A stretch of 9,994 nt of DNA, from positions 1 to 9,994 of the forward strand of contig DAOUDK010000135.1 in NCBI GenBank assembly GCA_034431315.1. The letters run 5' to 3'. Source of the stretch: JAUWOY01 sp034431315. GTDB taxonomy: Bacteria > Chloroflexota > Anaerolineae > VGOG01. Position 1 is the first letter of the stretch. Every line of letters starts with the position of its first letter. A program made the position numbers and the translations under genes. The notes beneath the pieces were generated by a model. The model was not told the origin of the DNA. It made no database searches and worked only from the letters and a program-made list of their open reading frames with translations. Positions 1-5,695 of this stretch are shown piece after piece.

Positions 1-15
1 AGAAAGCACGGATCG

Positions 16-104
16 CTGTCAACGGATTTTTTGAACGGATTGAACGGAAAATGTCACGTGCGGAACTCCAATCCGTTCAATTCGTTCCCGGAATCCGTTG
101 ACAG
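16..104. repeat. Imperfect inverted repeat (arms 16-48 and 72-104)
   Basis: The arm at 16-48 pairs with the arm at 72-104 over 33 bases with about 5 mismatches, leaving a 23-base loop. The core word is AACGGATT/AATCCGTT, repeated within each arm (GAACGGATTGAACGGA on the left). It lies downstream of the stop of the minus-strand gene at 159-887. It could fold in RNA, but there is no following T-run, so I read it as an intergenic repeat rather than a proven terminator. No gene is seen in 1-158. Confidence 0.6.
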
Positions 105-158
105 TTACCCTCATCCCCCCGCTTTGACGTGCTATGAACTTGTTCCGACTCCTTGATA

Positions 159-887
159 TTATCTTCGTGGCCGGCTGCGCTTGTAGCGATCAACCAGGGA
201 CACCGGCTTTTTCTTGAAACCTGCGGGGGAGCCTCGCCGCTGATATGCCTGCTTGTAGCCCACCGGATCAATGACCATTTCGTCAACCAGGCCCGCCTCG
301 AACAACCGCTCAATAAGATCGTAGGCCTGCGGGTCACGCAAATCGCACAGCCGTCCCACCACCGACGTCCAGACCTGCGGATCGTCCACGGCTTCCTTGA
401 GGGCTTCATAACTCTCGTAGGCCTGCCAGTCCAGGCTGGGCTCAGGGAGCAGGCCGCGCAAAAAGGCCGTGACGCGGTCGTACGTGGCGCGATGGCGAAG
501 CGCGATGGTCATCATCACCCGGCAGGCGACGGCGCGTGGATACCAATCCACCGTTTTATCGGCGGCAACGGCCTCCAGCACGTCGAGCGCGGCGGGGCCA
601 AATTTCTCCAATGCGTCATCGGCCAGCCAATCGGCCAGGTCGTGGCCCTCAGGCGCGCTTATGACCCGTTGCAAGACTGGCAACGCGGCCTCAGCCCGCA
701 ACTCGCACAGCAGCAGTGCGGCGTGAGTCTGCGGCCAACTCGTGTTGCACTCAACGATTTCGATGAGATCAGGGACAATCTCATCTCCACGTTTCAGCAG
801 GGCCTGAATCAGTTTCAGGTCAGGATGGCGCTCTTGTTCGCACAGCGCATCAACCAGTTCCGTTGAAGAAGCTTTCTTGTAATTCAT
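159..887 (-). CDS. DUF1186/HEAT-like repeat protein
   Basis: Predicted 242-residue soluble protein, mostly alpha-helical, with acidic helices and no membrane segment or signal peptide. The spacing of helix-like blocks (ELVDALCEQE, LIQALLKRGDEIVPDLIEI, HAALLLCELRAEAALPVLQ, then further blocks ending near PQAYDLIERLFEAGLVDE) resembles HEAT-like scaffolds and the DUF1186 family of unknown function; I recognise the style, not a specific gene. The start is set at 887 because AGGAG ends at 894, leaving a 6-base gap to the ATG at 887. The earlier ATG at 893 directly abuts the AGGAG and is unlikely to be used. The stop is TAA at 161-159. The C-terminus is basic (RYKRSRPRR). It is last in the minus-strand series and has its own good ribosome site. 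A role in protein-protein interaction is inference only. Confidence 0.8.
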   Translation of the reverse strand: MNYKKASSTELVDALCEQERHPDLKLIQALLKRGDEIVPDLIEIVECNTSWPQTHAALLLCELRAEAALPVLQRVISAPEGHDLADWLADDALEKFGPAALDVLEAVAADKTVDWYPRAVACRVMMTIALRHRATYDRVTAFLRGLLPEPSLDWQAYESYEALKEAVDDPQVWTSVVGRLCDLRDPQAYDLIERLFEAGLVDEMVIDPVGYKQAYQRRGSPAGFKKKPVSLVDRYKRSRPRR

Positions 888-889
888 GC

Positions 890-925
890 TCATCTCCTTT
901 CTTTCTTGTCAATCCGTTCGCTCAT
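890..925 (-). other. Possible 11-codon leader peptide ORF overlapping the next start
   Basis: On the minus strand an ATG at 925 opens an 11-codon ORF (MSERIDKKERR) that stops with TGA at 892-890, inside the ATGAGC preceding the start of the DUF1186-like gene. Its ATG also overlaps the TGA (924-922) of the upstream coding remnant in an ATGA junction. This chain of overlaps could couple translation, but such a short ORF may be chance. It has no recognised function. Confidence 0.25.
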
Positions 926-1005
926 AGATTCCCCCGAAATGCTTTATCCAGTACCGACAGCAGCAGCGCATCCAGCTCCGCCTGGGTGGCTATCCTGCAA
1001 GGCGG
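922..1005 (-). pseudogene. Possible C-terminal scrap of a type I restriction specificity subunit (HsdS)
   Basis: A minus-strand reading frame ending with TGA at 924-922 encodes AELDALLLSVLDKAFRGNL at its end. Type I restriction S subunits typically end in a helix of the form LLPSILDKAFRGEL, so this looks like the last 20 to 27 residues of such a gene. Upstream (above about 1010) the frame runs into the repeat at 1019-1090 and loses any family resemblance, so only a fragment would remain. No hsdM or hsdR is present in the window. The match is short and from memory; coincidence is possible. Confidence 0.35.
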
Positions 1006-1018
1006 GGGCAGTTTGGAA

Positions 1019-1090
1019 CACGAAAGGCGCGAAAGAGCCGAAACGCACGAAAGCCTTTCGCGTCTTTCGCGCCCTTTCGTGTGTTTCGTG
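1019..1090. repeat. CGAAAG-word inverted repeat
   Basis: The segment is built from repeated CGAAAG on the left half (CACGAAAGGCGCGAAAG at 1019-1035) and CTTTCG on the right half, ending in GTGTTTCGTG at 1081-1090. It is a roughly palindromic 72-bp block. It lies between the HsdS-like scrap and the MITE-like element. It adds coding-looking frames on both strands, but none resembles a protein. The gap 1006-1174 holds nothing else that I can support. Confidence 0.6.
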
Positions 1091-1174
1091 ATCCAAACGC
1101 CTTCGCCTAGCCCCATTATACTTGAAGGCCACACGTTGTCAACTTGGCGACCCCGCGTTCAGAGCGAAGAGGAC

Positions 1175-1337
1175 GGACAACTGTCCATAAGTGTCAACTT
1201 AAGAAAGTGATCCAGACTTCGGAGGTTTTCGAACGCGATTTCGCCAGCAAACCGACCAGATAATCAAGGTAACTTTGCCAGCAGAGGCACTGCCGGAAAC
1301 CTCCGAAGTCTTAAGTTGACACTAATGGACAACTGTC
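1175..1337. mobile_element. MITE-like element with terminal inverted repeats and flanking direct repeats
   Basis: The right arm at 1297-1322 (AAACCTCCGAAGT then CTTAAGTTGACAC) is the exact reverse complement of two left blocks, GTGTCAACTTAAG at 1191-1203 and ACTTCGGAGGTTT at 1216-1228. A 12-base extra segment (1204-1215) splits the left arm. The inverted repeat continues outward with one mismatch to about 1187 and 1326. An identical 11-bp direct repeat, GGACAACTGTC, lies at 1175-1185 and 1327-1337 and is the best candidate for a target-site duplication. However, GGACAACTGTCC is itself nearly palindromic and might belong to the element end. There is no transposase inside, so any mobility would be in trans. 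The right end overlaps the exonuclease gene and provides its stop codon. Confidence 0.65.
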
Positions 1338-2585
1338 GCACCTGCCGCTGCCCAGCTTTCTATGCAAGCGCGTCAGGCGGTGTTCCAAATCGGCCCGCCA
1401 CCGGCGGCACTCGTGTCGAGGAAAATCGGGCGCGTTGACCAGGGCGAGCGCGGCGTGCGTCCACTGCGCGGCCTCGCTGTAGTCACGCTGCCTGTGTTCG
1501 TAAAACTTGGCCAGTTCGACGTGAGCGTAAATCTGCCCGCTGTGCGCAGCCTCGTGCCACAACGCTACCGCTGCCGATAGATTGCCGCGCCGCTTCTGGG
1601 CGAAGGACAGCCGCCGCACTGCGTCCCAATGATTCTCCTTCGGTAGATCGTGCGTCAGCCCGTGCTCGTACAACTGTACCGCCTTCTCCAGATGCCCCAA
1701 GTCCCCATACAATTTTCCCATGGACACCAAGTCCAACCCGTGGACGACAGCCCCGCCAAGCGGATCGTCGAACATTCCTGCGACGTGATTCAACAGCGCA
1801 GCCAGCGAGAGCACATCAATCGCGTTGTGATAAAAGACACTCTTCATAGATCGGGCATCGCCGCTGCGCAGGTAGCCAAAATACAAGCCGGGAATCACCC
1901 AGCCGGGGACGTCCTCTTGGGTGCGGACCAGGCCCAGGATGTGCTCCTCGAGATAGCCCAGGGCACGGCTGGGAAGGCGAGGACGCCACAGCCGCCGCGC
2001 CAGCGGCAGCAGATCGAGATGGGCCAGGGACACCAGGGGAGACTGTTCGCCGTTGGTGATGTAGCGAGCGTTCAAAAGGGGCACGTCAAAGCCCTTGCCG
2101 TTAAAGGTCACCAACGCCTGGCAGGGATGGAGAAACTCGGTCAGCGTCGCCAGCAGCGCGGGCTCCTCTATCGGATCGCGCATGAAAAACTGGGCCAGGT
2201 GAAACTCCTGCCCATCGTAGCGGCCGACACCGACCAAAAAGGCATAGGTGCCCGTGCCACCGGCCAGCCCCGTCGTCTCAGTGTCGAGGAAAGCGAAGGT
2301 GTCCAGCTCGGCGTCGGCCAGGCGTGGTTCGCGCGCCCACTCGGCGATAACGCCCAGGGGCGCCGTGATGCGCAGCGTGGCGCATCCATGCCGATGCTCA
2401 AGCGAGTACCGCCTTTCGACGAGGTATACCTCGCCACGCGGCGTCTCCTGAAAGCGGCCCGGCACAACCCGCTCGATGGGATAAGGTTTGCGCGGCCGGG
2501 GCGGCGGCAAATCGCGCGCCCCAATCCGCACGCCCAGCGATTTGAGTTTGTCGGATAGAGAGGTCGTTGCCACTGCGAATTCCAC
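1311..2585 (-). CDS. YprB/MrfB-like DEDDh 3'-5' exonuclease with TPR-like C-terminus
   Basis: Predicted 424-residue cytoplasmic nuclease of the DnaQ-like (RNase H fold) superfamily, of the YprB/MrfB type that partners the YprA/MrfA helicase in DNA repair. Numbering from the GTG at 2585, motif I is FLDTETTGL (D101, E103), motif II is FNGKGFD (D167), and motif III is YHNAID with H253 and D257. This is a complete DEDDh set of metal-binding and catalytic residues. TPR-like helices follow from about residue 284 (SMGKLYGDLGHLEKAVQLYE onward). The frame is open upstream to a TTG at 2654, but those residues are encoded by the repeat at 2596-2689, so I prefer GTG 2585 (weak AGGA upstream) or GTG 2573; the start is unsure. 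The last residues (LVST) and the TAA come from the MITE-like element. If that element were removed to one 11-bp repeat copy, the frame would end a few codons later (PSSSL, TGA at 1161-1159), so the protein core is intact. Confidence 0.85.
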   Translation of the reverse strand: MEFAVATTSLSDKLKSLGVRIGARDLPPPRPRKPYPIERVVPGRFQETPRGEVYLVERRYSLEHRHGCATLRITAPLGVIAEWAREPRLADAELDTFAFLDTETTGLAGGTGTYAFLVGVGRYDGQEFHLAQFFMRDPIEEPALLATLTEFLHPCQALVTFNGKGFDVPLLNARYITNGEQSPLVSLAHLDLLPLARRLWRPRLPSRALGYLEEHILGLVRTQEDVPGWVIPGLYFGYLRSGDARSMKSVFYHNAIDVLSLAALLNHVAGMFDDPLGGAVVHGLDLVSMGKLYGDLGHLEKAVQLYEHGLTHDLPKENHWDAVRRLSFAQKRRGNLSAAVALWHEAAHSGQIYAHVELAKFYEHRQRDYSEAAQWTHAALALVNAPDFPRHECRRWRADLEHRLTRLHRKLGSGRCDSCPLVST

Positions 2586-2595
2586 TAGCGAGAAA

Positions 2596-2689
2596 TCATC
2601 CTGAGCCTGTCGAAGGGTGATTTTGAGCGAGTTCTGCAAGTCACAGGGCCGCAAAAGTCATCTTTCGACAAGCTCAAGATGACTTTTGC
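2596..2689. repeat. Intergenic inverted repeat with TCGACAAGCTCA-type core
   Basis: The word CCTGAGCCTGTCGAAGG near 2600 is an imperfect inverted copy of TTTCGACAAGCTCAAGATG near 2662. The right part is itself a perfect stem: GCAAAAGTCATCTT at 2651-2664 pairs with AAGATGACTTTTGC at 2676-2689 across an 11-base loop. It lies between the iron-sulfur gene and the exonuclease gene. The original stop of the former (2676-2674) falls in this stem, and the open frame upstream of the exonuclease start is drawn from it. I recall similar CTTTCGACAAGCTCAGG repeats as common in Chloroflexota intergenic DNA. It may also act as a weak terminator. Confidence 0.6.
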
Positions 2690-2940
2690 TGTGGCACCCA
2701 ATCCGGTGCCGGGCGGGGGGCAGGCTTGCGTCCGTAAAAAACGTCGTCCATCCACAACACCGCGCGCCGTGCAGCGCCCGAACGCCGGACGGCCCAGCGC
2801 ACCAGATTGTGAGCCGCATTGTTCGGGTGCGCGTAGGGGCAAACCGCCATACAGCGCGCACAGTCTGTGCCGACGCGGTTCCAGTAGTGGAAGCAACTAT
2901 CGGCGTTGACGCGCCACCGCAGTGCGCCATCTATCTCCCC
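2674..2940 (-). pseudogene. Cut-off C-terminal part of the reductive-dehalogenase-like gene
   Basis: Directly after the TGA at 2943-2941 the same reading frame stays open for 88 more codons to a TGA at 2676-2674. It encodes a clear second ferredoxin-type segment: ALRWRVNADSCFHYWN, then GTDCARCMAVCPYAHP, giving C-x10-C-x2-C-x3-CP, followed by NLVRWAVRRS and DDVFYGRKP. In reductive-dehalogenase-like proteins this follows the first cluster without a break. It therefore belongs to the gene at 2941-4041 and would be lost unless the TGA is read through. No ribosome site suggests independent translation. Confidence 0.8.
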
Positions 2941-4041
2941 TCAATCACCCGCAGGAATGGAGCGGCTGGGGCAGGTTTCGACACACTTCTGGCAGATGCG
3001 GCAGAAGTCAATCACCGACGTGTCATCGTCCCGCTGGTCCGGGATCAGCGGCAGATCGGTAGTCACCACCCCCAGGCGCACGCGCGGCCCCAGCTCGGGC
3101 GTCATCAGCAGCCCCATCCGACCGATCTCGCCCAGGCCGGCGTCGCGAGCCACCAGCGGCGCGATGACGCGATAGTTGCCATCAATGTGCGCGCGGGCCG
3201 GGTAGCCCAGCGAGCGGATCAAGTAGCCCAATTGCAGCGCAACCCTGGCCACCTCGACGTACTGCCGCGCCGATTCCATCGCTGTTGGCGCGTTGGGGGC
3301 CGTCCCCGTCATGGCGTGGTCCATCTCCACGGTGAAGGCGATGGCATAGCGATGGTCGAGGGTGATGGGAGCGCCATACTCACCGCTCCCGCGACCGATG
3401 TGCGAATAGACGTGGTAAGGCTGCAGCTCAGTGATGCCCACCATGTAGGCGCCATAATAGCGGGCCAGGTCCTTGATGTAGGAAGTCATCTGGGCTGCTG
3501 TGAACTTGGAGCGTACCGGGGACACCGGCCCATCTACCTCTTCGCGGAGCGCTCCGGTCAGAGAAAAACTAGCTTCGGCCGAGGCAAAGGCCAGCGGATT
3601 GGCCTTGCTCGCTGTGAGTGAGAGCAGCCCCGGCAGGGCGCGGATCTCATCATCAATGTCTCGGTTTTCCGGGCGCATAGCGTAATAGGCTTCGTGTTCA
3701 GGGCTGCCCGGAACCAGACGCGCTCGGGCAAACATTATGTCGCGCTCGTCGAAGCGCTGCCGGGGCACATCGTTGCCGCGCTCGACCTGGCCAATCGGCA
3801 AGAGGAACAGAACTATTCCCCCGCCGACGGCTACCGCTACCACACCCAGTATAACCAGTTTGATCGCCACTGGCAGCAGCGAGGCCAGGAAAAAGGGCAG
3901 CGAAGTCAATGCTGCCGCTCCAAACGCCACCCGCGCCGCGCGGCGCTCGCCCTCCCAAACTGAAGACAATCCAAACGCGCCAAAGCCGAACAACATGATA
4001 AGACCCAACGCTATCAAACTGATTGTAGTGGCTGTGTCCAT
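2941..4041 (-). CDS. Membrane-anchored reductive-dehalogenase-like 4Fe-4S protein, truncated by in-frame TGA
   Basis: As it stands this is a 366-residue product; the full frame would give 455. The N-terminus has hydrophobic segments at about residues 6-25 and 36-80, enough for about three membrane helices, with no twin-arginine motif. The soluble part has the order seen in RdhA-like proteins: RQRFDERDIMFARARL, YYAMRPENRDIDD, a long corrinoid-type middle region (DLARYYGAYMVGITELQPYH, HAMTGTAP), GNYRVIAPLVARDAGLGEIG, then the first ferredoxin motif C347-x2-C350-x2-C353-x3-C357-P. The TGA at residue 367 removes the second cluster, which is encoded just downstream in the same frame. The start is ATG 4041, with GAGGG at 4054-4050 spaced 8 bases away. 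The frame continues upstream to a TTG at 4092, but through repeat sequence. Electron transfer or a corrinoid-dependent reduction is the family expectation; the substrate is unknown. The truncated form probably cannot hold two clusters. Confidence 0.8.
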   Translation of the reverse strand: MDTATTISLIALGLIMLFGFGAFGLSSVWEGERRAARVAFGAAALTSLPFFLASLLPVAIKLVILGVVAVAVGGGIVLFLLPIGQVERGNDVPRQRFDERDIMFARARLVPGSPEHEAYYAMRPENRDIDDEIRALPGLLSLTASKANPLAFASAEASFSLTGALREEVDGPVSPVRSKFTAAQMTSYIKDLARYYGAYMVGITELQPYHVYSHIGRGSGEYGAPITLDHRYAIAFTVEMDHAMTGTAPNAPTAMESARQYVEVARVALQLGYLIRSLGYPARAHIDGNYRVIAPLVARDAGLGEIGRMGLLMTPELGPRVRLGVVTTDLPLIPDQRDDDTSVIDFCRICQKCVETCPSRSIPAGD

Positions 4042-4060
4042 TGCATGTTCCCTCGTCTCA

Positions 4061-4223
4061 GAGCCACGGATGGGCAGAAAGACGCGGATCAATGGCGCCC
4101 CAATCCGCGTTTGGCTCTACTCACTTCGTGCTCGCAGCGGACCCTGGCCGCTGAGGCCGCTGGACCAGGGTCCAGCGGGAGCAGGTGAGAAGTAATCCGC
4201 GTTTTTCCGTTAATCCGTGGCTC
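4061..4223. repeat. Inverted repeat pair (4061-4089 and 4195-4223) enclosing a GC hairpin
   Basis: The left arm starts GAGCCACGGAT and ends ACGCGGAT; the right arm is its inverted copy, with about 24 of 29 bases matching. Between them ATCCGCGTTT recurs near 4103 and 4195. A perfect 9-bp stem, CGCTGGACC / GGTCCAGCG, lies at 4158-4177 with a 2-base loop. This fills the gap between the helicase stop (4226) and the iron-sulfur gene start (4041). The hairpin could slow or end transcription downstream of the helicase, but no T-run follows on the minus strand. No gene is seen here. Confidence 0.6.
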
Positions 4224-4225
4224 TT

Positions 4226-5695
4226 TCACGACAGTGCTTCCAAAATCGCCAACGTCTCCCGCTTGCCGCCGGCGCCCCCTTCACCGGCGGGGCCGACGCA
4301 CGACGGGCAGCCATCGGCGCACTCGCAGGCAGCGACCAATTCGTAGGCCCGGGCCATCAACTCGTCGTGCAGCTCAAACAGTCGCTCGCTGAACCCGATT
4401 CCGCCCGGCGCCTGGTCGTAGATCACCACCGACGGTCGTCCATCGGCCAGCGGCGACCTGGGATCGGAGTGCACGCCCACGTCGCGGGCGTCGCACATCA
4501 AGAACAGCGGCGCCAGGTGACCCAGGGCAAAGGACAGGCCAGCCAGCCCGCTCCGCATGCGCACCGCCAGCTCAACCCGATGGTGGCAGCGCGGGCAGAG
4601 GGTAGCCAGGTTGGACAGTTGGTTGGCCTGTCGGTATGAGGCGAAGGTCCGGAAAGGGATTCTGTGGTGTACGTGGTGAGTGCGACCGCCCTCCAGCACG
4701 CCGCAGGCCTGACAGCGATGGCCGTCGCGGGCTCGTGCCCGGTCGCGCTGCGCCAGCCAGTTCGGCCCGTAATCGTTGGGATCGCTGGTCCACAACCCTT
4801 GGTCGCGCAACCGCGCCACCGTCTCCTCCGTCAGCGCCAGCCAGTAGCCCGTGGTCACCAACTCGGTCGGCGGCAGGGAGACCTCACCCAGGCCAAGTTG
4901 CTCCTGGGTGAACCATTTGACCTTGCGAAAGCCAATCACCTGGGTCGTCACGGCGATTTCGCCGTGGGACTTGGTCGCGCCACGCGCTTCGATCTCGTCG
5001 AATTTGTCCAAAAGCTGCACCGTCGTATCGCGGCGCGGCTGGGTGTAGTAGTCCACCTCCGCCGCCCGCAACCGGGCGACGTGCTGCTCCAGGTGCAGCT
5101 CCTCCACCAGGTACGCCCGCCCCTCGTGCAGATAGACGGCACCCGGATGCACCATCCAATGCGCGCTGGCCTGGTCTACCTGGCCGATGGTCGTCCACTC
5201 GTCGCCATCCCGCACCTGGAGCAGCACCGTCTCAGGAGAAGCGCTGCGGAGCGAGACATCCTGGGCCGGATACTGATCCGCCATCCAGAAGTATCTGTCC
5301 CCCGACTGGTGCAGAACCCCAGCCTCTTGCAGGAACTGGAGGAATTCCACCACCCGCGCTCCCTCGACGCGGCCAAAGCTCTCTCCTGTCCGAAATGGCA
5401 ACTCGAAAGCCGCGCAGCGCAAATGCCCCAGCAGGATGAGAAGGTTGTTGGGATTGATGAGGGCCTGCTCAGGCGAGCGTCCGAAGAAATAGTCGGGGTG
5501 ACGAGCCAGGAATTGATCCAGCGGATTGGCCGACGTGACCAGGGTCGCCAGCGACGCCTCTTCTTTGCGACCCGCGCGGCCGGCCTGTTGCCACGTGCCG
5601 GCGATGGTGCCCGGATAGCCGGTCAGCACGGCCGCGCCCATGCCGCCGATGTCTATCCCCAGTTCGAGGGCGTTGGTAGCTACCACGGCGCGCAC
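4226..5695 (-). CDS. C-terminal part of YprA/MrfA-like helicase, with embedded HNH segment and DUF1998
   Basis: 489-codon frame opening with GTG at 5695. It starts mid-domain with helicase motif V (VVATNALELGIDIGG) and motif VI (TWQQAGRAGRK) of the second RecA fold, so it is the second half of the protein begun at 6789, not a separate gene. An accessory domain follows (YFFGRSPEQALINPNNL, LGLGEVSLPPTELVTTGYW). Then comes an HNH-nuclease-like segment at about residues 315-376: C328-x2-C331, HHVHH 340-344, N362-L-x2-LC367-x2-CH371. The end is DUF1998: LMCDARDVGVHSD, YDQAPGGIGFSERL and C457-x-C459-x3-C463-x2-C466, a probable metal site. The TGA at 4228-4226 is a natural family end. It overlaps the upstream frame by 16 bases. 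Whether any product is made from 5695 is unknown; alone it would lack the ATP site. Confidence 0.85.
   Translation of the reverse strand: MRAVVATNALELGIDIGGMGAAVLTGYPGTIAGTWQQAGRAGRKEEASLATLVTSANPLDQFLARHPDYFFGRSPEQALINPNNLLILLGHLRCAAFELPFRTGESFGRVEGARVVEFLQFLQEAGVLHQSGDRYFWMADQYPAQDVSLRSASPETVLLQVRDGDEWTTIGQVDQASAHWMVHPGAVYLHEGRAYLVEELHLEQHVARLRAAEVDYYTQPRRDTTVQLLDKFDEIEARGATKSHGEIAVTTQVIGFRKVKWFTQEQLGLGEVSLPPTELVTTGYWLALTEETVARLRDQGLWTSDPNDYGPNWLAQRDRARARDGHRCQACGVLEGGRTHHVHHRIPFRTFASYRQANQLSNLATLCPRCHHRVELAVRMRSGLAGLSFALGHLAPLFLMCDARDVGVHSDPRSPLADGRPSVVIYDQAPGGIGFSERLFELHDELMARAYELVAACECADGCPSCVGPAGEGGAGGKRETLAILEALS

Noticed and set aside
153..866. 237-codon plus-strand open frame
   Set aside because: It mirrors the DUF1186-like gene, which has the good AGGAG site and a family-like helical pattern.
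1650..2558. 302-codon plus-strand open frame
   Set aside because: It is antisense to the DEDDh exonuclease; the catalytic motifs are on the minus strand.
2900..2943. Selenocysteine insertion at the TGA of the iron-sulfur gene
   Set aside because: A small GCGCAC/GTGGCGC stem does follow the TGA, but it is bulged. The position is a linker, not a catalytic site, and no Sec machinery is visible. A nonsense change is simpler.
2686..3621. 311-codon plus-strand open frame
   Set aside because: It is antisense to the iron-sulfur gene, whose cluster motifs are unmistakable, and it has no recognised motif or ribosome site.
4158..4177. Rho-independent terminator after the helicase
   Set aside because: The stem is perfect, but no T-run follows in the direction of transcription and it sits within a larger repeat, so I list it only as part of that repeat.
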